From positions 1 through 64,000 of the forward strand of contig JBFWOE010000001.1 in assembly GCA_050250695.1 (NCBI GenBank): a DNA stretch of 64,000 bases. The letters run 5' to 3'. A program made the translations under genes and the position numbers. Source of the DNA: Ga0077527 sp050250695. Its GTDB lineage: Bacteria; Pseudomonadota; Gammaproteobacteria; Burkholderiales; SG8-41. This document shows, piece by piece, positions 8,297-15,498 of the stretch. Every line of letters starts with the position of its first letter. Position 1 is the stretch's first letter. The notes beneath the pieces are model-generated. The model did no database searches. It had not been told where the DNA came from and was given only the letters and a program-made list of their open reading frames with translations.

Positions 8297-10012
8297 TTAT
8301 GCCGCGTTCAGCAGGGATTCTCCCGGCTTGACCCGCGTGAAATGCACCGGCCTGGTCTCGCTGGCAAAACGTCCTTCGTGCCAGCTGACGCAGGTATAAC
8401 GCGAATTTTCCAGGTCCCTGACATCGGGGAAGTCGGCACGGTAATGCGCGCCGCGGGAATCCTCGCGGGCCATTGCCGCAAAACGGATGGACTTCGACAC
8501 CAGCACCAGGTTTTTCAGGTTCATCCAGTCATGCCAGGTCAGGTTGTAAGCCAGCGCCGAGCCGTCGACGCCGGTCGCATCCAGCCGTGCGTCGAGTTCG
8601 TCAAGCAGGCCGGAGGCGCGTTCCAGCGATGCGGCGTCGCGCACGATGCCGACGTCGTCCCACATGACTGTATACAGCTGTTCACGGATTGCGTTGATGT
8701 CGCCGCCCTTGCGCGTCAGCGGCGCGCGGCAACGCGCCACGGCATCGTCGATCGCTGCCTGATCGGGCGCGCGGTATTCGCCGTTGGACTTGACCCAACC
8801 CGGCATCACATCGCCGGCAATGCCTCCGAACACGGTGGAGTTGGCGACGCCATTACCGCCGAGGCGGTTCGCACCGTGCACACCGCCGGAATCCTCGCCG
8901 GCGACGAACAGGCCGTGGAGATCCGTGGTGCAGTCGGTCTTGAATGCGACGCCGCCCATCATGTAATGCGCGGTGGGCACCACGTCGACCAGGCCGCCGA
9001 CCAGGTCGAAACCGCAGTCGGCGCAGCGTTCGACCATGCCCTTGAACTGCTGGCGCACCATCACCGGGTCAAGGTGATTCATGGTGATATAGAGCCCGCC
9101 ATGTTTGTTGACGCGACCTGCGCGCATCTCTTCATACATGCCGCGGCTGACGATATCGCGGGTGGCGCGTTCATTGCGCGGATCGTAGTTGTGCATGAAG
9201 CGTTCCCCGGCGCCGTTGAGCAGGTAACCGCCGGCGCCGCGCAGTCCTTCCTCGATGATGGTGCCGGTGATGCGCGTATCGGCTCCGGCTATCAGCCCTG
9301 TCGGGTGGAACTGCACCATTTCCATGTCACGCAGCGTGAGGCCACCGCGCAACGCCATTGCCATGCCGTCGCAGCTCTTGTCGCCGCTGGGCGTATGAAA
9401 TTTGTACATGGTCGGGCCGCCGCCCGTCGCGAGCAACACAGCCTGCGCCTGCACGAAAACGAATTCGCCCGTGCGCATGTCGATCATCAGCACGCCGGAA
9501 ATCGCGTCGCCGGTCTTGTTGCGGATGAACTCGACTGCGCGATGCTCCTCGAGCCGGTCGATGCCGCGCGCCCATACCTGCTCGGCCAGGCGGTTGATGA
9601 TCTCGATGCCGGTCAGATCGCCCTTGTGTACGGTGCGATCAAAGGTCTGTCCTGCAAAAGCCTTCTGGTGGATGGTGCCGTCGGGATTGCGGTCAAAAAA
9701 ACAGCCAAGTTCGTTCTCGAGTTCATGGATCCGCTCGACAGCGGTCTCGACCAGGGTCCATGCCAGGTCCTGGTCGGGCAGCCATTTGCCGCCCTCGATG
9801 GTGTCCATGAAATGGCGCTCGACGGAATCCCCTTCCGCCAGCGCCACGTTGTAGCCGCCCTGCACCATGCGCGTGCAGCCGCTTTTGCCGAGCAGGCCCT
9901 TGACCGCGACGGTAATCGACAGTTGCGGGTTTTTCTGGTGCGCGTGCAGCGCGGCGAACAGCCCCGCGCCTCCTGAACCGAGGATCAGTATGTCAGTCTG
10001 GATGGTTTTCAT
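8297..10012 (-). CDS. Fumarate reductase/succinate dehydrogenase-type flavoprotein subunit
   Basis: A 571-residue FAD protein that should interconvert succinate and fumarate as the catalytic subunit of a quinone-linked complex. The N-terminal dinucleotide fold is GSGGAG (12-17). Active-site blocks are FHPTGL, LRGAGGYLLN with GERFM, TAHYMMGG and the C-terminal FAD loop GANRLGGNGVANS. The place where SdhA/FrdA proteins carry the covalent-FAD histidine reads KSGCTRMVQGG (Gly45-Cys46), so FAD is probably not bound through that histidine. The iron-sulfur and membrane subunit genes are 4-5 kb upstream in the same cluster, split from this gene by sulfatase, Bug and fumarase genes. It follows the fumarase beta gene by 6 bases. 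Other flavoproteins of the family cannot be excluded. Confidence 0.83.
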   Translation of the reverse strand: MKTIQTDILILGSGGAGLFAALHAHQKNPQLSITVAVKGLLGKSGCTRMVQGGYNVALAEGDSVERHFMDTIEGGKWLPDQDLAWTLVETAVERIHELENELGCFFDRNPDGTIHQKAFAGQTFDRTVHKGDLTGIEIINRLAEQVWARGIDRLEEHRAVEFIRNKTGDAISGVLMIDMRTGEFVFVQAQAVLLATGGGPTMYKFHTPSGDKSCDGMAMALRGGLTLRDMEMVQFHPTGLIAGADTRITGTIIEEGLRGAGGYLLNGAGERFMHNYDPRNERATRDIVSRGMYEEMRAGRVNKHGGLYITMNHLDPVMVRQQFKGMVERCADCGFDLVGGLVDVVPTAHYMMGGVAFKTDCTTDLHGLFVAGEDSGGVHGANRLGGNGVANSTVFGGIAGDVMPGWVKSNGEYRAPDQAAIDDAVARCRAPLTRKGGDINAIREQLYTVMWDDVGIVRDAASLERASGLLDELDARLDATGVDGSALAYNLTWHDWMNLKNLVLVSKSIRFAAMAREDSRGAHYRADFPDVRDLENSRYTCVSWHEGRFASETRPVHFTRVKPGESLLNAA

Positions 10013-10018
10013 GAACGC

Positions 10019-10630
10019 TTAACTTTTGACACCGAGAGCCGCCAGTACGCCGGCACGTTTGTCTTTTGCGGCGGCGTTGACCGCGGTATAGAGGCTGCCG
10101 CCATGGCTGTCCATGGCCACCAGCAGCGGGCCGAAACCCCTGATGCGGAATTTCCACAGGGATTCCGGGTTGAGGTCGTCGAGATCAACTTCCTCGATCT
10201 GCTCGATCCAGGTGGTTTCCAGCGCCGCGGTGCCGCCAATGATCGCCAGGTAAACGCCGCCAAGTTCGCTGAACGCTTTCGCCGACGCGGCGAACAGTCC
10301 GCCCTTGCCGATGATGATGCGCACGCCATATTGTTCCATCAGCGGCCGCGTAAAACGCTCCATGCGCGCGCTGGTGGTGGTGCCGATGCAGATCGGCGCG
10401 TAACCCGACGGATGCGCCTCTGTTTCACCGACCCATTTGACGTTGGGTGCGGTATGAATGACGGCATGGCCGCGCATGTCGAATCGCGTCTTGCGGCCGT
10501 GGTCGAACATGTGGATCTGCGTCGCGTCGCGGATGCCGTACAGCGTGTCATGCAGCGTAACGGTGTCGTTGATGCGCAGCTTGCGTACCTGCTCTTCGGT
10601 CACCGGCATGTGCAGTTCGTAATGGGCCAT
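10019..10630 (-). CDS. Class I fumarase / L-tartrate dehydratase beta subunit
   Basis: A 203-residue subunit homologous to the C-terminal half of class I fumarases and to TtdB. It begins MAHYELHMPV, one base after the alpha-subunit stop (TGA-C-ATG); an upstream in-frame start at 10678 would overlap the alpha gene and is unlikely. Characteristic segments are YAPICIGTTTSARMERF and VRIIIGKGGLF, which in the family bind substrate carboxylates. With the alpha subunit it should hydrate fumarate to malate or dehydrate tartrate. Length and two-gene arrangement match both two-subunit fumarases and TtdAB, so substrate is open; the adjacent flavoprotein gene favours fumarase. Confidence 0.87.
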   Translation of the reverse strand: MAHYELHMPVTEEQVRKLRINDTVTLHDTLYGIRDATQIHMFDHGRKTRFDMRGHAVIHTAPNVKWVGETEAHPSGYAPICIGTTTSARMERFTRPLMEQYGVRIIIGKGGLFAASAKAFSELGGVYLAIIGGTAALETTWIEQIEEVDLDDLNPESLWKFRIRGFGPLLVAMDSHGGSLYTAVNAAAKDKRAGVLAALGVKS

Positions 10631-10631
10631 G

Positions 10632-11507
10632 TCAGTACCCGTACTCGACGCCCTGCGGCGTAAACGTAGCCCGTGCACGGCGTGCCGAATGACACTGCAT
10701 GTTGACCGCGACGGGATTCATCGTGATGTGGGTGGCCGCGGTTTCGACATGCACCGCAAAGGCGGTGGAATCGCCACCCAGTCCCTGCGCACCGACACCG
10801 AGCTGGTTGACCACCTTGCTCAGTTCGGCCTCGAGCCTGGCGCCCTCGGGATCGGCGCACTGGCTGCCCAGCGGCCGTGTTGCTGCAACCTTCGAAAGAT
10901 GCACACACAGGTCGGCCGTGCCTCCGACGCCGACGCCGACGATCACCGGCGGGCAGCTTTTGCCGCCGGCCTCGAGCACACAGTCGATGACGAAGGTCTT
11001 GATCGCATCCACGCCGTCGGCGGGAATCGCCATCTTCAGCCAGGAATTGTTCTCCGACCCCGATCCCTTGGGAATCATCTCGATCGACAGCCGTTCGGCA
11101 TCCGCGGAAAAATCGATGTTGATCACCGGAACGTGGCGGCCGCCCGAGGTGTGTTCATTCTTGCGCGTGGTCGGATGAACCACCGAAGAACGCAATGGAT
11201 GTTCCTTTGTGGCGCGGGTACAGCCACTGACGATCGCCTGCTTGAGCGCGTGTCCGTCGACCGCAACATTGGCGCCGATGACGACGTTATAGATGGGAAT
11301 GCCGGTGTCCTGGCACAGCAGGTTGGTGTTTTCCTCGGCGACAGTGATGTTGCGGATCATGGTGCCCAGAATGGCCTTGCCGGTGGCATTGGTTTCGGCG
11401 CGGTCGAGACGCTGGAAACCCTGCTTGATGTCGGGGGGCAGCATTTTCAGCGCGCGAACATAGAGTTCCTTGCATGCTTCTTCCACCTGCTTGAGATCGA
11501 CCTTCAC
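10632..11507 (-). CDS. Class I fumarase / L-tartrate dehydratase alpha subunit
   Basis: A 291-residue iron-sulfur hydro-lyase subunit. I place the start at GTG 11507 (VKVDLKQVEE), preceded by GGAAGGTGG; the frame is open to 11573 but the extra residues overlap the upstream gene end and look unlike the family. Three conserved cysteines, probable [4Fe-4S] ligands, occur in NLLCQDTG, IVSGCTRATKEHPLR and GGTADLCVHLSK. Family blocks GSGSENNSWLKM and PPVIVGVGVGG are present. It pairs with the beta subunit immediately downstream. The cluster would be oxygen-sensitive in most class I fumarases. The reaction is either fumarate to L-malate or a tartrate dehydratase activity. Confidence 0.87.
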   Translation of the reverse strand: MKVDLKQVEEACKELYVRALKMLPPDIKQGFQRLDRAETNATGKAILGTMIRNITVAEENTNLLCQDTGIPIYNVVIGANVAVDGHALKQAIVSGCTRATKEHPLRSSVVHPTTRKNEHTSGGRHVPVINIDFSADAERLSIEMIPKGSGSENNSWLKMAIPADGVDAIKTFVIDCVLEAGGKSCPPVIVGVGVGGTADLCVHLSKVAATRPLGSQCADPEGARLEAELSKVVNQLGVGAQGLGGDSTAFAVHVETAATHITMNPVAVNMQCHSARRARATFTPQGVEYGY

Positions 11508-11569
11508 TGGACCACCTTCCAACGGTTGAAAAACGGTGCCAGGGCCTTGCACCCCGGCACCGGCAACGA

Positions 11570-12532
11570 TCAATTCACTTGCAGCTTGCGCTCCTTGATG
11601 ACCTTGGCCCAGCGCACGCTTTCCTCCCGGATGGCCTTGGCAAAATCCGCGGACGAATTGCCCACCGGAACCATGCCGAGGTCCTCGAAGCGTTTGGCAA
11701 TCACGGGATCCTTGAGCGCTGCAACAGTGTCGCGGTGGATCTTGGCCACCACTGGCTGCGGTGTGCCCGTCGGCACCATGAAGCCGAACCAGCCCAGGTT
11801 CTCGAATCCAGGCAGCGTCTCGGCAACGGCAGGCACGTCAGGCAGCTGTTTTGAGCGCGTCGGGCTGGTCACCCCCAGCGCGCGCAACCGCTTGGCACGC
11901 ACATGGACGATGGCAGCCGAAAGGTTCGGGGTTAAAAACTGGATCTGTCCACCCAGCAGGTCGGCAATCGCCGGGGCTTCGCCCTTGTACGGAATATGCG
12001 TTACGTTCAGTCCCGCCGAAGCGATGAAATTTTCCCCGGCAAGATGCGTCTGCGTGCCGATGCCCGCCGACCCGAAAGTCACGCTTTCCGGTTTTGCCTT
12101 CGCCATGTTGATCAGGTCCTTGACCGTCTTCGCGGCAAACTTCGGATTGACGACGATGGCCTGCGGCCCGCTGGCGACGTTGGTGACGGCGGCCAGGTCC
12201 CTGGCCGCGTTGTACGGCAGCTTGCGGTACATGTGCGGATTGGCAGTGACGATGGAGCCCGAGGTCATGAATATGGTGTAACCGTCAGCCGCTGATTTCG
12301 CCGCGAGGTCCGCACCGATGTTGCCGCCGGCGCCGGCACGATTATCGACAACGATGGTCTGCCCCCAGATTTCCGTCAGCTTCTGCGACACGACGCGGGT
12401 GACGATGTCGGTGGCCCCGCCGGCCGAGAACGGAACAATTACGCGCACCGGTTTGGTGGGGAAATCCTGTGCTACGGCCGCCGTTGAGGCGCACAATGCT
12501 GCTGCAAGCAAAATCCGTGTGGTCTGACGCAT
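11570..12532 (-). CDS. Bug-family tripartite tricarboxylate transporter receptor (first copy)
   Basis: A 320-residue periplasmic binding protein of the TctC/Bug family. ATG 12532 is chosen because AGAGGAGAG sits just upstream; longer in-frame starts have none. The signal peptide (MRQTTRILLAAALCASTAAVA) is cut before QDFPTKPVR. Family landmarks are VRVIVPFSAGGATDIVTR, VDNRAGAGGNIGADL, DGYTIFMTSG and THIPYKGEAPA. It is clearly different in sequence from the second Bug gene in the cluster, so it is not a recent tandem copy; the two may bind different ligands. It lies between the sulfatase and the fumarase alpha subunit on the same strand. No membrane partners are present in the window. Confidence 0.9.
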   Translation of the reverse strand: MRQTTRILLAAALCASTAAVAQDFPTKPVRVIVPFSAGGATDIVTRVVSQKLTEIWGQTIVVDNRAGAGGNIGADLAAKSAADGYTIFMTSGSIVTANPHMYRKLPYNAARDLAAVTNVASGPQAIVVNPKFAAKTVKDLINMAKAKPESVTFGSAGIGTQTHLAGENFIASAGLNVTHIPYKGEAPAIADLLGGQIQFLTPNLSAAIVHVRAKRLRALGVTSPTRSKQLPDVPAVAETLPGFENLGWFGFMVPTGTPQPVVAKIHRDTVAALKDPVIAKRFEDLGMVPVGNSSADFAKAIREESVRWAKVIKERKLQVN

Positions 12533-12615
12533 GGTTTTCTCTCCTCTGTTTATTTCGGCATGCAATCGGGTGCCCGATTCACGATACCCCACGTGCCGGC
12601 ACGCGGCAAGCAGGG

Positions 12616-14007
12616 CTACAGCCCCAGCGCATCCGCCGCCAGTTTCCGCAGTTCCCTGCTCATCCTGTCACGCACCGCCCGGTAAGCGGGACGCTTCGCG
12701 ACATTGACCAATTCGTAGGGATCCTTCTCCAGATCATACAACTCATCCAGTTCGCCGTTGCGCGCGCGGTTGACCCAGTGGATGTACTTGTAGCGGCCGG
12801 TACGCACCGCCTTGTAGGTCATGTTCACCAGCCAGGGATAGGCGTTTTCGGCCCAGTACTCCACGAACAGCGACTTGCGCCATCCGGCATGTTTGCCTTT
12901 AAGCAACTGCAGCAGCGAACGGCCCTGGACATGCGCCCCCGGCCTGCCGCCGGCAAGTTCAATGAAGGTCGGTGCCAGATCCTGCAGGATCACCAGATCT
13001 TTCAGGCGCGAGCCGGCTTTGACCAGTTTCGGATACCGAATGGTCAGCGGCGAGCGGATCCCCTCTTCGTACGCAAAACGCCGCTCCGGCCCGATGCCGT
13101 GTTCGCCGAAAAAGTAACCGTTGTCACCGAGGAACAGGATCATCGTGTTGTCGAGTTCGCCGGTGTCTTCCAGTGCCTGCAGGATCATGCCGACGCCTTC
13201 ATCCACCGCCGCCATCATCGCCGCGCGCAGGCGGATTTCCTCCTGCTTGCCGGAATGGATCGCGTCGTGCATCACCTTCGAGGCCGGTGTCTTGCGCAGG
13301 GCGACGGCTTCGGCCCATGCCGGCTTGTGCTTGAGGAACTCGGCCGGCTTCTGCATGTTCGGTTTTTTCGGAAACACGCAGCCCTTGTACAGATTCTCGT
13401 GGCGTTTCGCCGGACGATAGCCGTCCATCTTGAACGAGCCGTCGGCGGCCTGCTCGGCATCCGGGTGCACGGCCTTGTGCGCAAACCACAGTGACCAGGG
13501 GTTTTTGCTTTTTCTCCGCCCCTGCTTGCGTATCCAGTCCGTCGCCATCGTGTTCATGATGTCGGTGACATAACCCTTGTGCTGCACGTATTTTCCGTTT
13601 TCGTTCAGCTTCGGATCGTAGAGGCTGCCGTGGCCGTCATAGGCCACCCAGAAATCGTACCCGGGACGCGGCTTGCCGTCGTTGCCCATGTGCCATTTGC
13701 CGATGTGCGCGGTTTCGTAGCCGAGCTTCTGCAGTTCAAGGTGGTAGTTCGGCAGGCGATGGCTCGCCAGATCGCGGGCCACGTTGTCGATGATGCCGTG
13801 GCGGCTGGCGTACTGGCCCGTCAATATTGAGGCGCGGTTGGGCGAGCAGATCGGCGTGGTGTGGAAGGCACGCTCGAACAGTACGCCTTCATGGGCAATA
13901 CGGTCGATGTGCGGCGTCTTCATGTAGGGATGGCCCCCGGCGCCGAATTCGTCGTAGCGCAGGTCATCGACCAGGATCACCAGGATGTTCGGCTTTTTCT
14001 TGATCAT
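12616..14007 (-). CDS. Type I (formylglycine-dependent) sulfatase, probably cytoplasmic
   Basis: A 463-residue member of the alkaline-phosphatase superfamily that should hydrolyse a sulfate ester (phosphonate/phosphodiester hydrolases are close relatives). The modification motif C-S-P-N-R starts at Cys54 in TTPICSPNRASILTG and matches CxPxR, so Cys54 should be converted to formylglycine. Metal ligands are visible as the N-terminal DD in ILVDDLRYDE and the DN in FLGDNGYFFGEHG. The N-terminus MIKKKPNILVILVDD shows no signal peptide, which is unusual because most type I sulfatases are exported. No formylglycine-generating enzyme is in the window. The start has GGAG nine bases upstream and lies 19 bases after the membrane-anchor gene, suggesting co-transcription. 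Confidence 0.87.
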   Translation of the reverse strand: MIKKKPNILVILVDDLRYDEFGAGGHPYMKTPHIDRIAHEGVLFERAFHTTPICSPNRASILTGQYASRHGIIDNVARDLASHRLPNYHLELQKLGYETAHIGKWHMGNDGKPRPGYDFWVAYDGHGSLYDPKLNENGKYVQHKGYVTDIMNTMATDWIRKQGRRKSKNPWSLWFAHKAVHPDAEQAADGSFKMDGYRPAKRHENLYKGCVFPKKPNMQKPAEFLKHKPAWAEAVALRKTPASKVMHDAIHSGKQEEIRLRAAMMAAVDEGVGMILQALEDTGELDNTMILFLGDNGYFFGEHGIGPERRFAYEEGIRSPLTIRYPKLVKAGSRLKDLVILQDLAPTFIELAGGRPGAHVQGRSLLQLLKGKHAGWRKSLFVEYWAENAYPWLVNMTYKAVRTGRYKYIHWVNRARNGELDELYDLEKDPYELVNVAKRPAYRAVRDRMSRELRKLAADALGL

Positions 14008-14026
14008 GCTTTACTCCGCTACGCGT

Positions 14027-14374
14027 TCATGCCAGGTTGAGCAGGAATGCCAGCGCCGCGACCAGCGACACGCCGGCGGCAGTGGCAAGCAGGGATTTCT
14101 GCCACTCGCGCCATTCCAGGAATTCCAGGGCCAGCAGGCGCAGGCCACCGGCCATGTGCGCGGCGAGCAGCAGCACCAGCCCGGTTTCGGCCGCTTTCAC
14201 CAGCGGCTGTTCGGTCCAGCGCAGGAAACCGTCGAGCGCCGCGGCGCCGTGCAGCGCCTGGCCCAGCGCCCAGAAGTGCAGCGGCAGGAACAGCGCCAGC
14301 AGCAGTCCTGAAAACCGGTGCACGAGGAACGCCCAGTACGCCGGATGATTGCGCGAGCGAAAATCGTTTTTCAC
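14027..14374 (-). CDS. Succinate dehydrogenase/fumarate reductase membrane anchor (SdhC/D-like, second)
   Basis: A 115-residue inner-membrane protein with three predicted helices (about 16-38, 60-82 and 95-114). The N-terminal RNHPAYWAFLVHRFSG resembles the segment in SdhC-type anchors that contacts heme and quinone. Histidines at 19, 33 and 73 lie in or next to membrane helices and are candidate heme b ligands. It overlaps the preceding anchor gene by four bases (ATGA), indicating translational coupling. Together the two anchors should tie the iron-sulfur and flavoprotein subunits to the membrane and pass electrons to or from quinone. Confidence 0.75.
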   Translation of the reverse strand: MKNDFRSRNHPAYWAFLVHRFSGLLLALFLPLHFWALGQALHGAAALDGFLRWTEQPLVKAAETGLVLLLAAHMAGGLRLLALEFLEWREWQKSLLATAAGVSLVAALAFLLNLA

Positions 14375-14721
14375 GCGCCGCCCCCGCTGAACACGCCGAT
14401 CACCGCACGCATGCCGAAAACGGCGAGGCCGAGGCCGATCGCGCCGGCCAGCAGGTCGACGCCGCGTCCACGCGCATTCATCACTTCACCGATGATGGTA
14501 CGCAGGCCGATCGGTGCGTGTATCGCCACCGCCAGCACGAACAGTGTGTAGAACGCGAACCAGCCGAAGTTGCCCTGTGTGCGGCCGAGGATCTCGGCGG
14601 CAGAAAGCCCGCTGCGCACCGCGTAGATCATCGTCACCAGGTGCACGGTCACGCACAGCGCCAGCACCATGGCGCTGATGCGCTGCGCCCCCCACAGCAA
14701 TACTTCGGTGCGCCGGCTCAC
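14371..14721 (-). CDS. Succinate dehydrogenase/fumarate reductase membrane anchor (SdhC/D-like, first)
   Basis: A 116-residue inner-membrane protein with three predicted helices (about 15-35, 52-75 and 88-110). His27 (TVHLVTMIY) and His68 (AIHAPIGLRTII) sit in the first two helices, positioned as heme b ligands. The APIGLRTIIGE segment after the second helix is typical of SdhC/SdhD-like anchors. It follows the iron-sulfur subunit by 53 bases of very A+T-rich sequence and overlaps the second anchor gene by four bases. With candidate histidines in both anchors, the complex could hold two hemes, which would be unlike the single-heme E. coli Sdh; this is inference. Confidence 0.75.
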   Translation of the reverse strand: MSRRTEVLLWGAQRISAMVLALCVTVHLVTMIYAVRSGLSAAEILGRTQGNFGWFAFYTLFVLAVAIHAPIGLRTIIGEVMNARGRGVDLLAGAIGLGLAVFGMRAVIGVFSGGGA

Positions 14722-14755
14722 AGAATGCCGCCCTTTACACAGATGATGAATAAGT

Positions 14756-14773
14756 ATATGTTTTTAAACATAT
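14756..14773. other. A+T-rich inverted repeat between iron-sulfur and anchor genes
   Basis: ATATGTTT and AAACATAT form an 8-bp inverted repeat with a 2-base centre, inside an almost pure A+T stretch (14750-14780) that also includes the last codons and stop of the iron-sulfur subunit gene. No T run follows on the transcribed (minus) strand, so it is not a standard terminator. It could be an mRNA hairpin or a protein-binding site. Confidence 0.35.
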
Positions 14774-14774
14774 T

Positions 14775-15488
14775 TTATATTTCTCCGGACAACGTCGCCG
14801 CCAAAACCGCGCGCTTCAGCCCGGCGATGCCCGCAGTCGGCGACAGCCCTTTCGGGCAGCGTTCGGTGCAATTGAGATGGGTATGGCAGGCATGGCAGCC
14901 GGCATCGCCGGCCACTGCTGCCAGGCGCTCGACGCGCGCTGTATCACGCACATCGTTGACCAGAGTCCAGGCGCGGTTCAGCGCCGCGGGGCCAAGATAG
15001 TCCCTGTTCCAGGTCACGACATCACAGGCGCTGTAACACACGCCGCAGCCTATGCACTCGATGCCGGCCTCGATGCGCTTGCGCTCCTTCGATTCCGGCG
15101 AAACCTTCGCGAATTCATCCTTGCGCGTCTGCGTGCCGCTGAAGCGTCCGCGCGCTTTCGCCCATTTGTCGAAGAACTCGCGCATGTCGGTGACCAGGTC
15201 CTTGATCACCGGCAGGTTGCGCAACGGCGCGATCTCCACGCGGTTATCCTCGGCGACCTTGTCGACATGGGTGCGACAGGTCCAGCGCGAAACGCCGTTG
15301 ACCGTCATCGCGCAGGATCCGCAGACGCCGACGCGGCAGGCGAAGCGGTAGGCGAGCGTCGGATCGCACTTGCGCTGGACGTAGGTCACCACGTCGAGCA
15401 CGGTCTGGCTTTCCTGCCTTGGCACTTCGAAATCCTGGAAGCCACCCTCTTCGGTGCCGCGCCAGATCCTGACTTTCAGGTTTTCCAT
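14775..15488 (-). CDS. Succinate dehydrogenase/fumarate reductase iron-sulfur subunit
   Basis: A 237-residue electron-transfer subunit. ATG 15488 is chosen because AGGAG precedes it; an in-frame codon at 15521 would overlap the upstream gene. The N-terminal plant-ferredoxin domain has the [2Fe-2S] ligands in ACRVGVCGSC plus a later cysteine in WTCRTH. The C-terminal bacterial-ferredoxin-like domain has CIGCGVCYSAC and CHTHLNCTERCPKG, which supply the [4Fe-4S] and [3Fe-4S] centres. These match SdhB/FrdB. It is 10 bases after the thiamine-diphosphate enzyme and just before the two anchors. Its catalytic partner is presumably the flavoprotein encoded about 5 kb downstream on the same strand, because no other flavoprotein gene of this kind is near. 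Confidence 0.87.
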   Translation of the reverse strand: MENLKVRIWRGTEEGGFQDFEVPRQESQTVLDVVTYVQRKCDPTLAYRFACRVGVCGSCAMTVNGVSRWTCRTHVDKVAEDNRVEIAPLRNLPVIKDLVTDMREFFDKWAKARGRFSGTQTRKDEFAKVSPESKERKRIEAGIECIGCGVCYSACDVVTWNRDYLGPAALNRAWTLVNDVRDTARVERLAAVAGDAGCHACHTHLNCTERCPKGLSPTAGIAGLKRAVLAATLSGEI

Positions 15489-15498
15489 CACCGGACTC

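Noticed and set aside
7916..9976. A 686-codon plus-strand open frame opposite the flavoprotein gene
   Set aside because: Antisense shadow of the fumarate reductase-type gene, no motifs.
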